This document shows, piece after piece, positions 1-6,418 of a stretch of 7,198 nt of DNA (within the stretch, counting starts at the first letter, position 1; each line of letters starts with the position of its first letter). The notes under the pieces are model-generated. The model searched no databases and was not told where the DNA came from. It saw only the letters and a program-made list of their open reading frames with translations. This stretch comes from CAZRZN01 sp964604565. Its GTDB lineage: Bacteria; Pseudomonadota; Alphaproteobacteria; Rhodobacterales; Rhodobacteraceae. The translations under genes were made by a program, and so were the position numbers. The stretch covers positions 1 to 7,198 of the forward strand of contig CAZRZN010000224.1 of NCBI GenBank assembly GCA_964604565.1, in the 5' to 3' direction.

Positions 1-311
1 GGGACGGTGCGCTTCGAATTTATCAACCTCGAACGCCCATCAGACTTGGAAGAACTGATCCAGCTGATTGTCGATGCCGAAAAGGCAGAGCTGGATGCCA
101 CTGTGCTCGCGACGAGGCATTTCTTGGAAACGCGTCTTCCTTGCCTGCTGCTGGCGGAGAGCTTGGCACATCAAGCACTGGACCGTCGCCCTCCTGCATC
201 TGCCAGATCCCGAATGTCCGGGATGAGGCCGGCCGTTCCCGAACCGTCTCTTGAACGCAGGTTCTGTTTCTTCGCCCGCACCGGCCTGTCTCTTGTGTTT
301 CCCGGGCGCCC
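1..311. other. Region downstream of the operon with no identified gene; possible plus-strand gene fragment at the left edge
   Basis: No gene here can be identified. The plus-strand frame starting at base 1 is open from the left edge (first possible start GTG at 7) to a stop at 526-528. Its first 60 or so residues look protein-like, with an acidic, leucine-rich, probably helical stretch (for example PSDLEELIQLIVDAEKAELD). After about base 190 the translation becomes Arg/Pro/Ser-rich, and its last 200 bases or so are antisense to the ATPase gene, so the full frame is unlikely to be a real protein. Third codon positions in the first 200 bases are more mixed than the strong G/C preference of the operon, which could mean a different origin, a decayed gene or non-coding DNA. 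A second plus frame is also open to 252-254, which weakens the coding case. No family was recognised and no T-rich terminator was found. Confidence 0.4.
207..224. repeat. Short inverted repeat (6-bp stem, 6-nt loop) downstream of the ATPase operon
   Basis: ATCCCG and CGGGAT form a perfect 6-bp stem around the loop AATGTC. It lies about 90 bases beyond the stop codon of the last minus-strand gene. Neither strand carries a T-tract after the stem, so it does not qualify as a classical rho-independent terminator. It could protect the transcript 3' end or be chance in GC-rich DNA. Confidence 0.25.
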
Positions 312-1274
312 TCAGGCGTGGTGGCAGGCGACGAAACGCTCCGGCGCGACCTCGCGCACCTCGGGGGAGGTTGTGGCGCAGATGTCGGTCGCGCGCGGAC
401 AGCGCGAGCGGAAGGGACAGCCGGTCAGTTTTTGCAGTCGGCTGGGCGGCTCGCTGACCTCGACCGCGCCGGTGATGCGGTGGCTGGGGTCGGGCCGCGG
501 GATCGCCGAGATCAGGAGTTCGGTATAGGGGTGGCGCGGGTCGGTGAAAAGGGCACGTGCGGGGCCGATTTCCGCCACCTCGCCCATGTAGATCACCGCC
601 ACGCGGTCCGAAATCTTGGCCACCACACCCAGATCATGGCTGATGAACATAAGCGTCAGGCCCAGCCGGCTCTTGAGGTCTGCCAGAAGGTTCAGGACCT
701 GCGCCTGTATCGAGACATCCAGCGCCGAGACAGGCTCATCCGCGATCACCAGATCCGGGACGGGCAGGATGGCGCGGGCGATGCCGACGCGCTGGCGCTG
801 GCCACCCGAGAGTTCATGCGGATAGCTGTTGGCGAATTTCGCCCCGAGGCCCACCTGGTCCAGCGCGTCGCCCACCTGTTTCGTCCGCTCCGCGCGGGTG
901 GGAAAGATGCGGTGGATGTCGCCGGTTTCGGCCACGGAATCGCCGACCGAGCGGCGCGGATTGAGCGAGGCATAGGGATCCTGAAAGACCATGCGGATCT
1001 TCAGCCGGGTCCGCGCCATGTGGCGGCGGCTGCGGGACAGCAGGTCCTCGCCGTTCAGGGTGACACTGCCCCCGTCCGCGCTTGAGAGGCCGAGGAGCAC
1101 CCGGGCGAGGGTGGACTTGCCACAGCCGGATTCGCCGACGATGCCCAATGTCTCTCCGCGCTGGACGGAGAGCGAGATGCCGTTGACGGCGTGGACCTCA
1201 TGCGTCTTGCCGTCGCTGCGGACGTGGAATGTCTTTTTCAGGTCACGAATGTTGAGGATGGTGTCGCCGCTCAT
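312..1274 (-). CDS. Peptide-class ABC importer, ATP-binding subunit (DppF/OppF type)
   Basis: This is the second of two cytoplasmic ATPases that power import through the adjacent permeases. The 320-residue protein has the full nucleotide-binding set: Walker A GESGCGKS (47-54), Q-loop Gln98, signature LSGGQ (155-159), Walker B LVIADE (175-180), D-loop SALD (183-186) and H-loop His213. The C-terminal extension is the oligopeptide/dipeptide-transporter type, starting near the HPYTELL motif (248-254) and carrying Cys286, Cys292, Cys299 and Cys317. The HPYTELL form and the QDPYASLNPR motif (98-107) fit the DppF/OppF rather than the DppD/OppD branch. The ATG overlaps the stop of the upstream ATPase gene in ATGA (4 bp), and AAGG at 1282-1285 is a weak ribosome site 7 nt upstream. 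It is the last gene of the operon. Length and motifs are complete; substrate is not predictable from this subunit. Confidence 0.95.
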   Translation of the reverse strand: MSGDTILNIRDLKKTFHVRSDGKTHEVHAVNGISLSVQRGETLGIVGESGCGKSTLARVLLGLSSADGGSVTLNGEDLLSRSRRHMARTRLKIRMVFQDPYASLNPRRSVGDSVAETGDIHRIFPTRAERTKQVGDALDQVGLGAKFANSYPHELSGGQRQRVGIARAILPVPDLVIADEPVSALDVSIQAQVLNLLADLKSRLGLTLMFISHDLGVVAKISDRVAVIYMGEVAEIGPARALFTDPRHPYTELLISAIPRPDPSHRITGAVEVSEPPSRLQKLTGCPFRSRCPRATDICATTSPEVREVAPERFVACHHA

Positions 1275-2227
1275 GCGCTGACCTTCGTGTTAAGCGGGAA
1301 ATGACAGGCCGCCGTCTGTCCGTCGGGGCCCTGAACCCATGGCACCGGCCCGGTCCGGCAAGTGGCGGTGGCGCGGTCGCAGCGTGGCGCGAAGGGGCAG
1401 CCGTCCGGTATGTCTCCGGGACGCGGGGCGGATCCGCGGATCGTGGCCATGTCGACGGCGTCGGAGGTGGGATCGGGCAAACAGTCCATCAACCCTTGGG
1501 TGTAGGGGTGCAGGGGCGCGCGGAATAGCGGGCCGACATCGGCGGTTTCCACCAGTTTGCCCGCATACATAACGGCGACCCGGTCGGAGAGTTGCGCCAC
1601 CACGCCAAGGTCATGCGTGATGAACAACACGCCCATGTGCAGCCGGTCGCACAGATCGCGGATGAGGCCGAGAACTTGAAGCTGCACGGTCACGTCGAGG
1701 GCCGTTGTCGGCTCATCCGCGATCAGCACCTGCGGGCGGCAAGCCAGCGCGATGGCGATCATCACCCGCTGCCGCATCCCGCCAGAAAGCTGATGGGGAT
1801 ATGCGTCCAGTTGATGCGCCGCATCGGGAATCCGCACCATGTCCAGCAATTCGCGCGCGCGGGGTTCCGGCGGGGTGCCGGGATCGTGCACGCGGATCGC
1901 CTCGGCGATCTGCTCGCCGATGCGCAGCACCGGGTTGAGCGAGGTCATCGGCTCCTGAAAGATCATCGCGACCTTGCCGTTCTTCTGGCGCACCCGCTCA
2001 TGCGGTTGCAGATGCGTGATGTCGGCGCCGTCCAGCGTGACCGAGCCGCCGGTGACGCTGAGGGTGGGGGGCAACAGGCCCATCAGCGCGAGCGAGGTCA
2101 TCGACTTGCCCGACCCGCTTTCGCCGACAAGGCCGAGGATCTCCCCCGGTTCGATGGCAAAGGAGACGCCGCGCACGATCTCCGGCCCGTGGCGCACGGT
2201 CACAACGAGGTTATCGACACTCAGCAT
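1271..2227 (-). CDS. Peptide-class ABC importer, ATP-binding subunit (DppD/OppD type)
   Basis: This is the first of the two ATPases and the presumed heterodimer partner of the next gene product. In 318 residues it shows Walker A GESGSGKS (35-42), Q-loop Gln91 in the typical MIFQEPMTSLNP stretch, signature LSGGM (147-151), Walker B VLIADE (167-172), TTALD D-loop (174-178) and H-loop His205. LSGGMRQR and MTSLNP are characteristic of DppD/OppD proteins. The C-terminal domain has HPYTQGL (240-246) followed by Cys277, Cys283, Cys290 and Cys308, matching the cysteine pattern of its partner. The ATG start lies 7 bp after the permease stop, with GAGGG (2232-2236) overlapping that stop codon as ribosome site, so translation is probably coupled. 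The gene is intact and both catalytic halves look functional. Confidence 0.95.
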   Translation of the reverse strand: MLSVDNLVVTVRHGPEIVRGVSFAIEPGEILGLVGESGSGKSMTSLALMGLLPPTLSVTGGSVTLDGADITHLQPHERVRQKNGKVAMIFQEPMTSLNPVLRIGEQIAEAIRVHDPGTPPEPRARELLDMVRIPDAAHQLDAYPHQLSGGMRQRVMIAIALACRPQVLIADEPTTALDVTVQLQVLGLIRDLCDRLHMGVLFITHDLGVVAQLSDRVAVMYAGKLVETADVGPLFRAPLHPYTQGLMDCLPDPTSDAVDMATIRGSAPRPGDIPDGCPFAPRCDRATATCRTGPVPWVQGPDGQTAACHFPLNTKVSA

Positions 2228-2234
2228 CCGGCCC

Positions 2235-3086
2235 TCATCTGCGGATCATTTCACGGAAACGGGGGTCCATCCGGTCACGCAGCGCATCCCCCACGAGGTT
2301 GAGCGAAAAGGCTGTCAGCACGATCATCAGGCCCGGCCAAAGCAGCAGCCATGACGCACGGGTGATGTAGATGCGGGATTCGGCCAGCATATTGCCCCAG
2401 GACGGGATGTCGGGTGGCGCGCCAAGGCCCAGAAAATCCAGCGAGGCCGCGCCAAGCTGCGCGAAGGCAAAGATGAAGCTGGCCTGCACGAGCAGCGGAG
2501 AGATCATGTTGGGCAGGATATGCCGGGTCACGATCCACCATGTGCCGGCCCCCGCGCTGCGCGCCGCCTCCACATAGGGTTCCGCCTTCAGCCTCAAGGC
2601 GACACCATAGACGATGCGGGCCGTGGTGGTCAGATAGATCAGGCCGATGGCAAGGATCGCGTTGAACACACCCTGCCCAAGGATCACGATCAACCCCAGC
2701 GCCAGCAGAAGCGAGGGAAAGGACATCAGCACATCGACCATCCGCATCAATACCCGCCCAAGGGCAGGGTAAAGCGCCGACAGCACGCCGATGGGCACGC
2801 CGGAGGCCAGCGCAAAGACGACGACGCCCACCCCGATCAGCAGCGCCAGCCGTGCGCCGTAGACGATGCGGCTGAAAGTGTCGCGCCCGAAATGGTCGGT
2901 GCCGAGAATATGCGGCCCCCCCGGCGGCAAGAGCCGGTTCGCGGGATCGATCTGATCGGGCGCATAGGGTGCGATCAGGGGCGACAGCGCGGCGAACAGG
3001 ACGATCAGGATCAGGAATCCGACGCCGATGGTGGTCAGCGGGCGGGTCATGACCGGGCGCGACCACGCGAACAAAAGCTGCCTCAT
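2235..3086 (-). CDS. Peptide-class ABC importer, inner-membrane permease subunit (DppC/OppC type)
   Basis: This is the second membrane subunit of the importer. From the chosen start (MRQLLFAW) it has 283 residues, a normal DppC length. The N-terminal part (OppC_N-like) has a membrane segment at about 17-38, followed by the family motif LGTDHFGRD (61-69). About five further hydrophobic segments lie near 80-104, 115-137, 141-160, 198-221 and 246-266. The cytoplasmic ATPase-coupling loop reads EAARSAGAGTWWIVTRHILPN-like at 173-193. The frame is open further upstream, to an ATG at 3158, but that would add 24 non-hydrophobic residues overlapping the previous gene by 76 bases. The ATG at 3086 forms a 4-bp ATGA overlap with the previous stop and has GGTGGAG (3092-3098) 5 nt upstream, so I prefer it. 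The gene appears intact. Confidence 0.94.
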   Translation of the reverse strand: MRQLLFAWSRPVMTRPLTTIGVGFLILIVLFAALSPLIAPYAPDQIDPANRLLPPGGPHILGTDHFGRDTFSRIVYGARLALLIGVGVVVFALASGVPIGVLSALYPALGRVLMRMVDVLMSFPSLLLALGLIVILGQGVFNAILAIGLIYLTTTARIVYGVALRLKAEPYVEAARSAGAGTWWIVTRHILPNMISPLLVQASFIFAFAQLGAASLDFLGLGAPPDIPSWGNMLAESRIYITRASWLLLWPGLMIVLTAFSLNLVGDALRDRMDPRFREMIRR

Positions 3087-4030
3087 TCCAGCTCCACCCT
3101 TGGGTCCAGCAGGCGGTAGGACAGGTCCACCAGCAGGTTGATGACCAGATAAAGGCATACGGTGATGAGGATGACCCCCTGAATGACCGGATAATCCCGG
3201 CGCAGGATGGATTGCACCACGGTGCGGCCGATGCCGGGCAAGGCAAAGACGGTTTCTGTCACTACCGCCTCGGAGATCAGCGCGGCGAAGGTGAAACCGA
3301 AGGCGGAGACCACCGCCAGTAAAGCGTTGCGCAGGATATGGCGCATCACGACGCGGTAGGGGCGGATGCCCTTGGCGCGGGCGGTGCGGATGTAATCCTC
3401 ACGCGCGACATCCAGCATCGAGGCGCGCGTCAGCCGCAGGATCAGCGCGGCATTCGGTGCCGCAAGGGCAATGCTGGGCAGGATCAGATAGCGCAGGTTG
3501 GCAAGGCCGCCCTCTTCGAAGATGGACGGATAGCCGGAGCTGGGAAACCACCCAAGCCCCGCTGCGAAGATGAGGATCAGGTAGAGGCCCACCCAGAAGG
3601 TCGGCACCGAGGCGGCCAGCATCGCCAGCCCGGACAGCCCCTGATCGACCCAGGTCCCTTGGCGGATGGCGGCGAAGATGCCGATCGGGATGCCGAACAG
3701 CACGATCCAGAACATCGTGATCGTCGCCAGCAGGATCGAGGTTTCCGCCCCTTCGGCGATGACCTGCGTGACAGGGGTTTCGAAAAAGATGGATTGCCCC
3801 AGATCGCCCTGAAGGGCGTTGCCTGCCCAGATCAGGTATTGAAAGACCAGCGGTTCATCCAGCCCCATCCGTTCGCGCAGGGCGGCGACCTGTTCAGGCG
3901 TCGCGCCATCGCCAAGGATCACGTAGACCGGATCCCCCGGGATCAGATGGATGAACGCGAAAATGACAATGGAAGCGGCGATCAAGGTCGCGATCGCCGC
4001 TCCGGTGCGTTTTATGACATATCTTCCCAC
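3083..4030 (-). CDS. Peptide-class ABC importer, inner-membrane permease subunit (DppB/OppB type)
   Basis: This is the first membrane subunit, expected to form the translocation channel with the next gene product. The 315-residue protein begins MGRYVIKR, with a membrane segment at about 9-31 and the LIPGDPVYVILG motif (29-40) typical of DppB N-termini. Further hydrophobic segments lie near 98-122, 136-158, 182-198, 239-258 and 283-303. The cytoplasmic EAA-like coupling loop is DYIRTARAKG (212-221) followed by HILRNALL (231-238). The C-terminus LSYRLLDPRVELE is characteristic of the family. The start is a GTG: an in-frame TGA sits only two codons upstream (4034-4036) and the next in-frame Met is residue 55, so GTG at 4030 is essentially forced. 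It has no good ribosome site; AAGTAGG across the preceding stop is the nearest purine run. It lies 9 bp after the binding-protein gene. Confidence 0.94.
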   Translation of the reverse strand: MGRYVIKRTGAAIATLIAASIVIFAFIHLIPGDPVYVILGDGATPEQVAALRERMGLDEPLVFQYLIWAGNALQGDLGQSIFFETPVTQVIAEGAETSILLATITMFWIVLFGIPIGIFAAIRQGTWVDQGLSGLAMLAASVPTFWVGLYLILIFAAGLGWFPSSGYPSIFEEGGLANLRYLILPSIALAAPNAALILRLTRASMLDVAREDYIRTARAKGIRPYRVVMRHILRNALLAVVSAFGFTFAALISEAVVTETVFALPGIGRTVVQSILRRDYPVIQGVILITVCLYLVINLLVDLSYRLLDPRVELE

Positions 4031-4039
4031 GTTTCAGGC

Positions 4040-5563
4040 CTACTTGGAGGCGCCCCAGAAGTAGGGGAAGGCGGGGGCGGATTCCCACGCGGTTTCCAGA
4101 TCGGGCGAGGCAATGTCATAGGAATAGAGGTTGCCCACCTTCACCGCCGGAAGCTGTTCGTAGACCAGCGCCTGAAGCTTTTCCCAGGCCGCCTGACGCG
4201 CCTCCAGATCCGAGGTGCCGGTGAATTCGGCGATCAGCTCATGCTTTTCGTCGGTGGTCCACCAGCCGGGATAGCTGTCGTTCATCATCGTCAGCAGGAT
4301 CGGATCGGGCACATTGCCGTGATGCGTCATGAACATGTCCCATTCGCCGGGCTGACCGCGCAATTGCAACAGCGTGGCCCAGTCGACAACGACCATCTGC
4401 ACGTTGATGCCCGCATCGGCCAACTGCCGCGTGAACACGCTGGCATCATCGAAATGCGCCTTGTAGTTGGTCGAGACCAGCAGCTTGATCGGCGTGCCGT
4501 CATAACCCGCTTCCTCGGCGAGTGTCCTGGCCTTGTCCGGGTTGCCCTGGTTGTAGGCGTCCGTGCCCGCCGCGGTGTGCCAGATGTTGCCTTCGGCAAA
4601 GAAGGACCCGGTGGCGTTAAACAGCTCCGGCTCGCCGACAGAGACCTGTAGGGCCTGTTCCATGTTCAGGGCAGACACGATCGCCTGACGCAGCTTGGTG
4701 TTGGTCGCAAGCGGCCCGGCCTCCGAGTTCATGAACATGAGGCCGAAGATCGGCGCGGCGCTGATCTTGACCTGAACCGACGGGTCGTCCTTGACCAGAC
4801 CGAAGAGGTCGCCCGAGATATATTCGGCATAGTCGTAATCGCCCGCCTGCACGCCGGAGACGCGGGTGCCCACGTCCGGAACCGGAATGAAGCGGAGCGT
4901 GTCGAAATTCGCCACGCGCTCGCCCGCGGCGCCATCGGGCGCGCCCGGGCTGGGGGTGTAGTCGTCGAATTTCACCATTTCGACATAGCGGTTCGGGCGG
5001 ATCTCGCTGAACTGGTAGGGACCTGTGCCCACGTAGTTTTCAGCGGCAATCGGCTCACCCGCGGCGGCGGAGACGATCTCTGCGGGGTAGATCACCGGAC
5101 CGCCGTTGATGAAGGCCAGAACGCTTTTCCACGCGCCGTTCTGCGCGGCGAGGGTCAGCGTCACCTCAAGGTCGCCGGTCGCCTCGGCGGTTTCGAGGCC
5201 CAGAAGCTGACCGCGTGCGCCGTATTCGGACCAACGGTTCAGCGATGCGGCCACGTCACCGGCATCCATCGTGTCGCCGTTGTGGAACATCACGCCTTCG
5301 CGCAGGGTGAGCACGATGGTCTTGCCATCCTCGGAGATCGTCTCTCCGGTCGCAAGATAGGGTTGCGGGGCATTCGCCGCGTCGAACGCGTAAAGCGTCT
5401 CGAACATGTGCTGCGAAATTGTCGACGCCAGGGTGGCGGTGCCCATCTGCAAGTCAAGGCTGGGCGGTTCGCCGATCGTGGCGTAGCGCAGGGTCTGCGC
5501 ATAGGCCGGCACGGACATCAGCGCCGCCAGCGCGATCCCGCCAAGGTACTTTGTCAGTCTCAT
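4040..5563 (-). CDS. ABC importer substrate-binding protein, family 5 (DppA/OppA-like), exported
   Basis: This periplasmic receptor delivers ligand to the permeases encoded next to it. The 507-residue precursor starts with a Sec signal peptide: basic MRLTK, a hydrophobic core, then probable cleavage after AYA at residue 22. There is no lipobox cysteine. Family 5 (SBP_bac_5) landmarks are RYATIGEPPSLDLQ (26-39), the LREGVMFHNGD motif (87-97), GTGPYQF (179-185), LRQAIVSALN (291-300) and a late QLPAVKV segment (470-476). A well-placed AGGGAGA (5571-5577) lies about 8 nt before the ATG. In the ligand-pocket loop where E. coli DppA has GDNGDPD, this protein reads approximately HGNVPDP (415-421), so the acidic residue that holds a peptide amino group may be replaced by Asn417. 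Substrate is unknown; peptides, opines, modified amino acids or other small organic compounds are possible. Confidence 0.93.
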   Translation of the reverse strand: MRLTKYLGGIALAALMSVPAYAQTLRYATIGEPPSLDLQMGTATLASTISQHMFETLYAFDAANAPQPYLATGETISEDGKTIVLTLREGVMFHNGDTMDAGDVAASLNRWSEYGARGQLLGLETAEATGDLEVTLTLAAQNGAWKSVLAFINGGPVIYPAEIVSAAAGEPIAAENYVGTGPYQFSEIRPNRYVEMVKFDDYTPSPGAPDGAAGERVANFDTLRFIPVPDVGTRVSGVQAGDYDYAEYISGDLFGLVKDDPSVQVKISAAPIFGLMFMNSEAGPLATNTKLRQAIVSALNMEQALQVSVGEPELFNATGSFFAEGNIWHTAAGTDAYNQGNPDKARTLAEEAGYDGTPIKLLVSTNYKAHFDDASVFTRQLADAGINVQMVVVDWATLLQLRGQPGEWDMFMTHHGNVPDPILLTMMNDSYPGWWTTDEKHELIAEFTGTSDLEARQAAWEKLQALVYEQLPAVKVGNLYSYDIASPDLETAWESAPAFPYFWGASK

Positions 5564-5570
5564 GTGTCAG

Positions 5571-5577
5571 TCTCCCT
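5571..5577 (-). promoter_or_regulatory. Ribosome binding site of the substrate-binding protein gene
   Basis: AGGGAGA on the minus strand lies 7-8 nt before the ATG at 5563, inside the 35-bp gap after the dehydrogenase gene. It is one of the best Shine-Dalgarno matches in the operon. This fits the high level of binding protein such importers need, in contrast to the poor site of the following permease gene. Confidence 0.7.
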
Positions 5578-5598
5578 GTTATTGTTTGGATCGAGGGG

Positions 5599-6375
5599 TC
5601 AAAGGCAGGTTTGCCCCCCGTCGATGACCAGGCTTGCGCCGGTCATGAACCGCGCGGCGTCCGATGCCAGATAGACGGCCAGCGGCCCGAGGTCGCGCGG
5701 ATCACCCAGGGAACCCATGGGAATGTCCGCAACGATACGGTCGATGATTTCGGGGTGGGTGCGCTTCCACTTCATGTTCGGCTCTGTCGCGAAGATGCCG
5801 GGACAGATCGTGTTGGCGGTGATCCCATGCTGTGCCCAATCGACGGCCAGCGTGCGGGTGAACTGAATCACCGCGGCCTTTGCGGCCTCGTAGTGGCGCC
5901 CGCCGATCCCGCGCCCTGCGATCAGGCCGTTGATCGAGGCCACATTGATGATCCGGCCACCGCGACCGGCCTTGATCATCGCGCCGCCGATGATGCGCGC
6001 GCAGACGTAGGTCGCGGTCAGGTTCAGATCCATCATCTCGCGCCATGTATCCAGCGGCAGATCCTCTGTCGGGACGTTTACGCGGCGGCCGCCGACGTTG
6101 TTGATCAGGATATCGAATGTGCCGACCTCAGTCAGGGCGGTTTGGCAGATCGCCTCTGCGGCTTCCGGCGTCCCCATGTCCGCCTCGAATGTCCAGGCGG
6201 TGCGGCCCATCGCGCGGATGTCTTCGGCGGTCTGTCCCAGAGCCTCTGACGGGCGGGCAACCAGCGCCACATCCGCGCCTGCCTGTGCCAGCGCCAGCGC
6301 CATTTCACGGCCCAGACCGCGGCTGCCGCCGGTGACGAAGGCCTTCTTGCCGCTCAGGTCCAATGCAAGGCTCAT
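5599..6375 (-). CDS. Short-chain dehydrogenase/reductase (classical SDR, NAD(P)-dependent)
   Basis: This is a cytoplasmic oxidoreductase that probably interconverts an alcohol or hydroxy acid and the matching carbonyl compound. At 258 residues it has the usual classical-SDR length. It shows the nucleotide-binding motif TGGSRGLG (15-22), an acidic residue in ADMG (65-68) that often contacts adenine, NNVG (92-95) in place of the common NNAG, Asn118, Ser147, and the catalytic YEAAK (Tyr162, Lys166). CPGIFATEP (191-199) and the C-terminal GASLVIDGG (246-254) are also typical. Arg41 after the second beta strand could favour NADP, but the cofactor is uncertain. The Ser147-Tyr162 distance of 15 residues is about two longer than in common SDRs. 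A ribosome site GGGAGAG (6385-6391) precedes the ATG. The gene sits 43 bp after the amidohydrolase and 35 bp before the binding protein, suggesting a role in metabolising the imported compound. Annotation resembles gluconate-5-dehydrogenase- or FabG-like SDRs, but substrate cannot be assigned. Confidence 0.92.
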   Translation of the reverse strand: MSLALDLSGKKAFVTGGSRGLGREMALALAQAGADVALVARPSEALGQTAEDIRAMGRTAWTFEADMGTPEAAEAICQTALTEVGTFDILINNVGGRRVNVPTEDLPLDTWREMMDLNLTATYVCARIIGGAMIKAGRGGRIINVASINGLIAGRGIGGRHYEAAKAAVIQFTRTLAVDWAQHGITANTICPGIFATEPNMKWKRTHPEIIDRIVADIPMGSLGDPRDLGPLAVYLASDAARFMTGASLVIDGGQTCL

Positions 6376-6418
6376 GGTGCCGCGCTCTCCCGTGTCGTGG
6401 CAGGTGGGATCATCGGGG

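Noticed and set aside
207..224. Inverted repeat considered as the operon's rho-independent terminator
   Set aside because: The stem is only 6 bp and there is no T-tract on either side, so it is listed only as an inverted repeat.
318..1085. A 255-residue plus-strand frame opposite the last ATPase
   Set aside because: It mirrors the codons of the ATPase gene, which has all catalytic motifs; the antisense product shows no family features.
1592..2302. A 236-residue plus-strand frame opposite the first ATPase
   Set aside because: Same shadow effect; the His/Arg/Asp-rich product is not protein-like and it crosses two minus-strand genes.
3087..3158. Upstream extension of the second permease to an ATG at 3158
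   Set aside because: It would overlap the first permease by 76 bases and add 24 residues without family features; the ATG at 3086 has an ATGA overlap and a good ribosome site.
2275..3246. A 323-residue minus-strand frame overlapping both permeases
   Set aside because: It is an out-of-frame reading of the permease genes, rich in Arg, Ala, Gly and Pro and lacking continuous membrane segments, whereas the permease frame carries the family motifs.
3338..4651. A 437-residue open frame on the plus strand, antisense to the binding protein and first permease
   Set aside because: The translation is rich in Arg, Gly, Asp, Gln and His with no recognisable domain. It is the expected shadow of G/C-rich third codon positions on the opposite strand, and the minus-strand genes are unmistakable.
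6376..6418. 43-bp gap between amidohydrolase and SDR considered for an internal promoter
   Set aside because: No credible -35/-10 pair is visible and the gap is mostly GC-rich sequence with a ribosome site.
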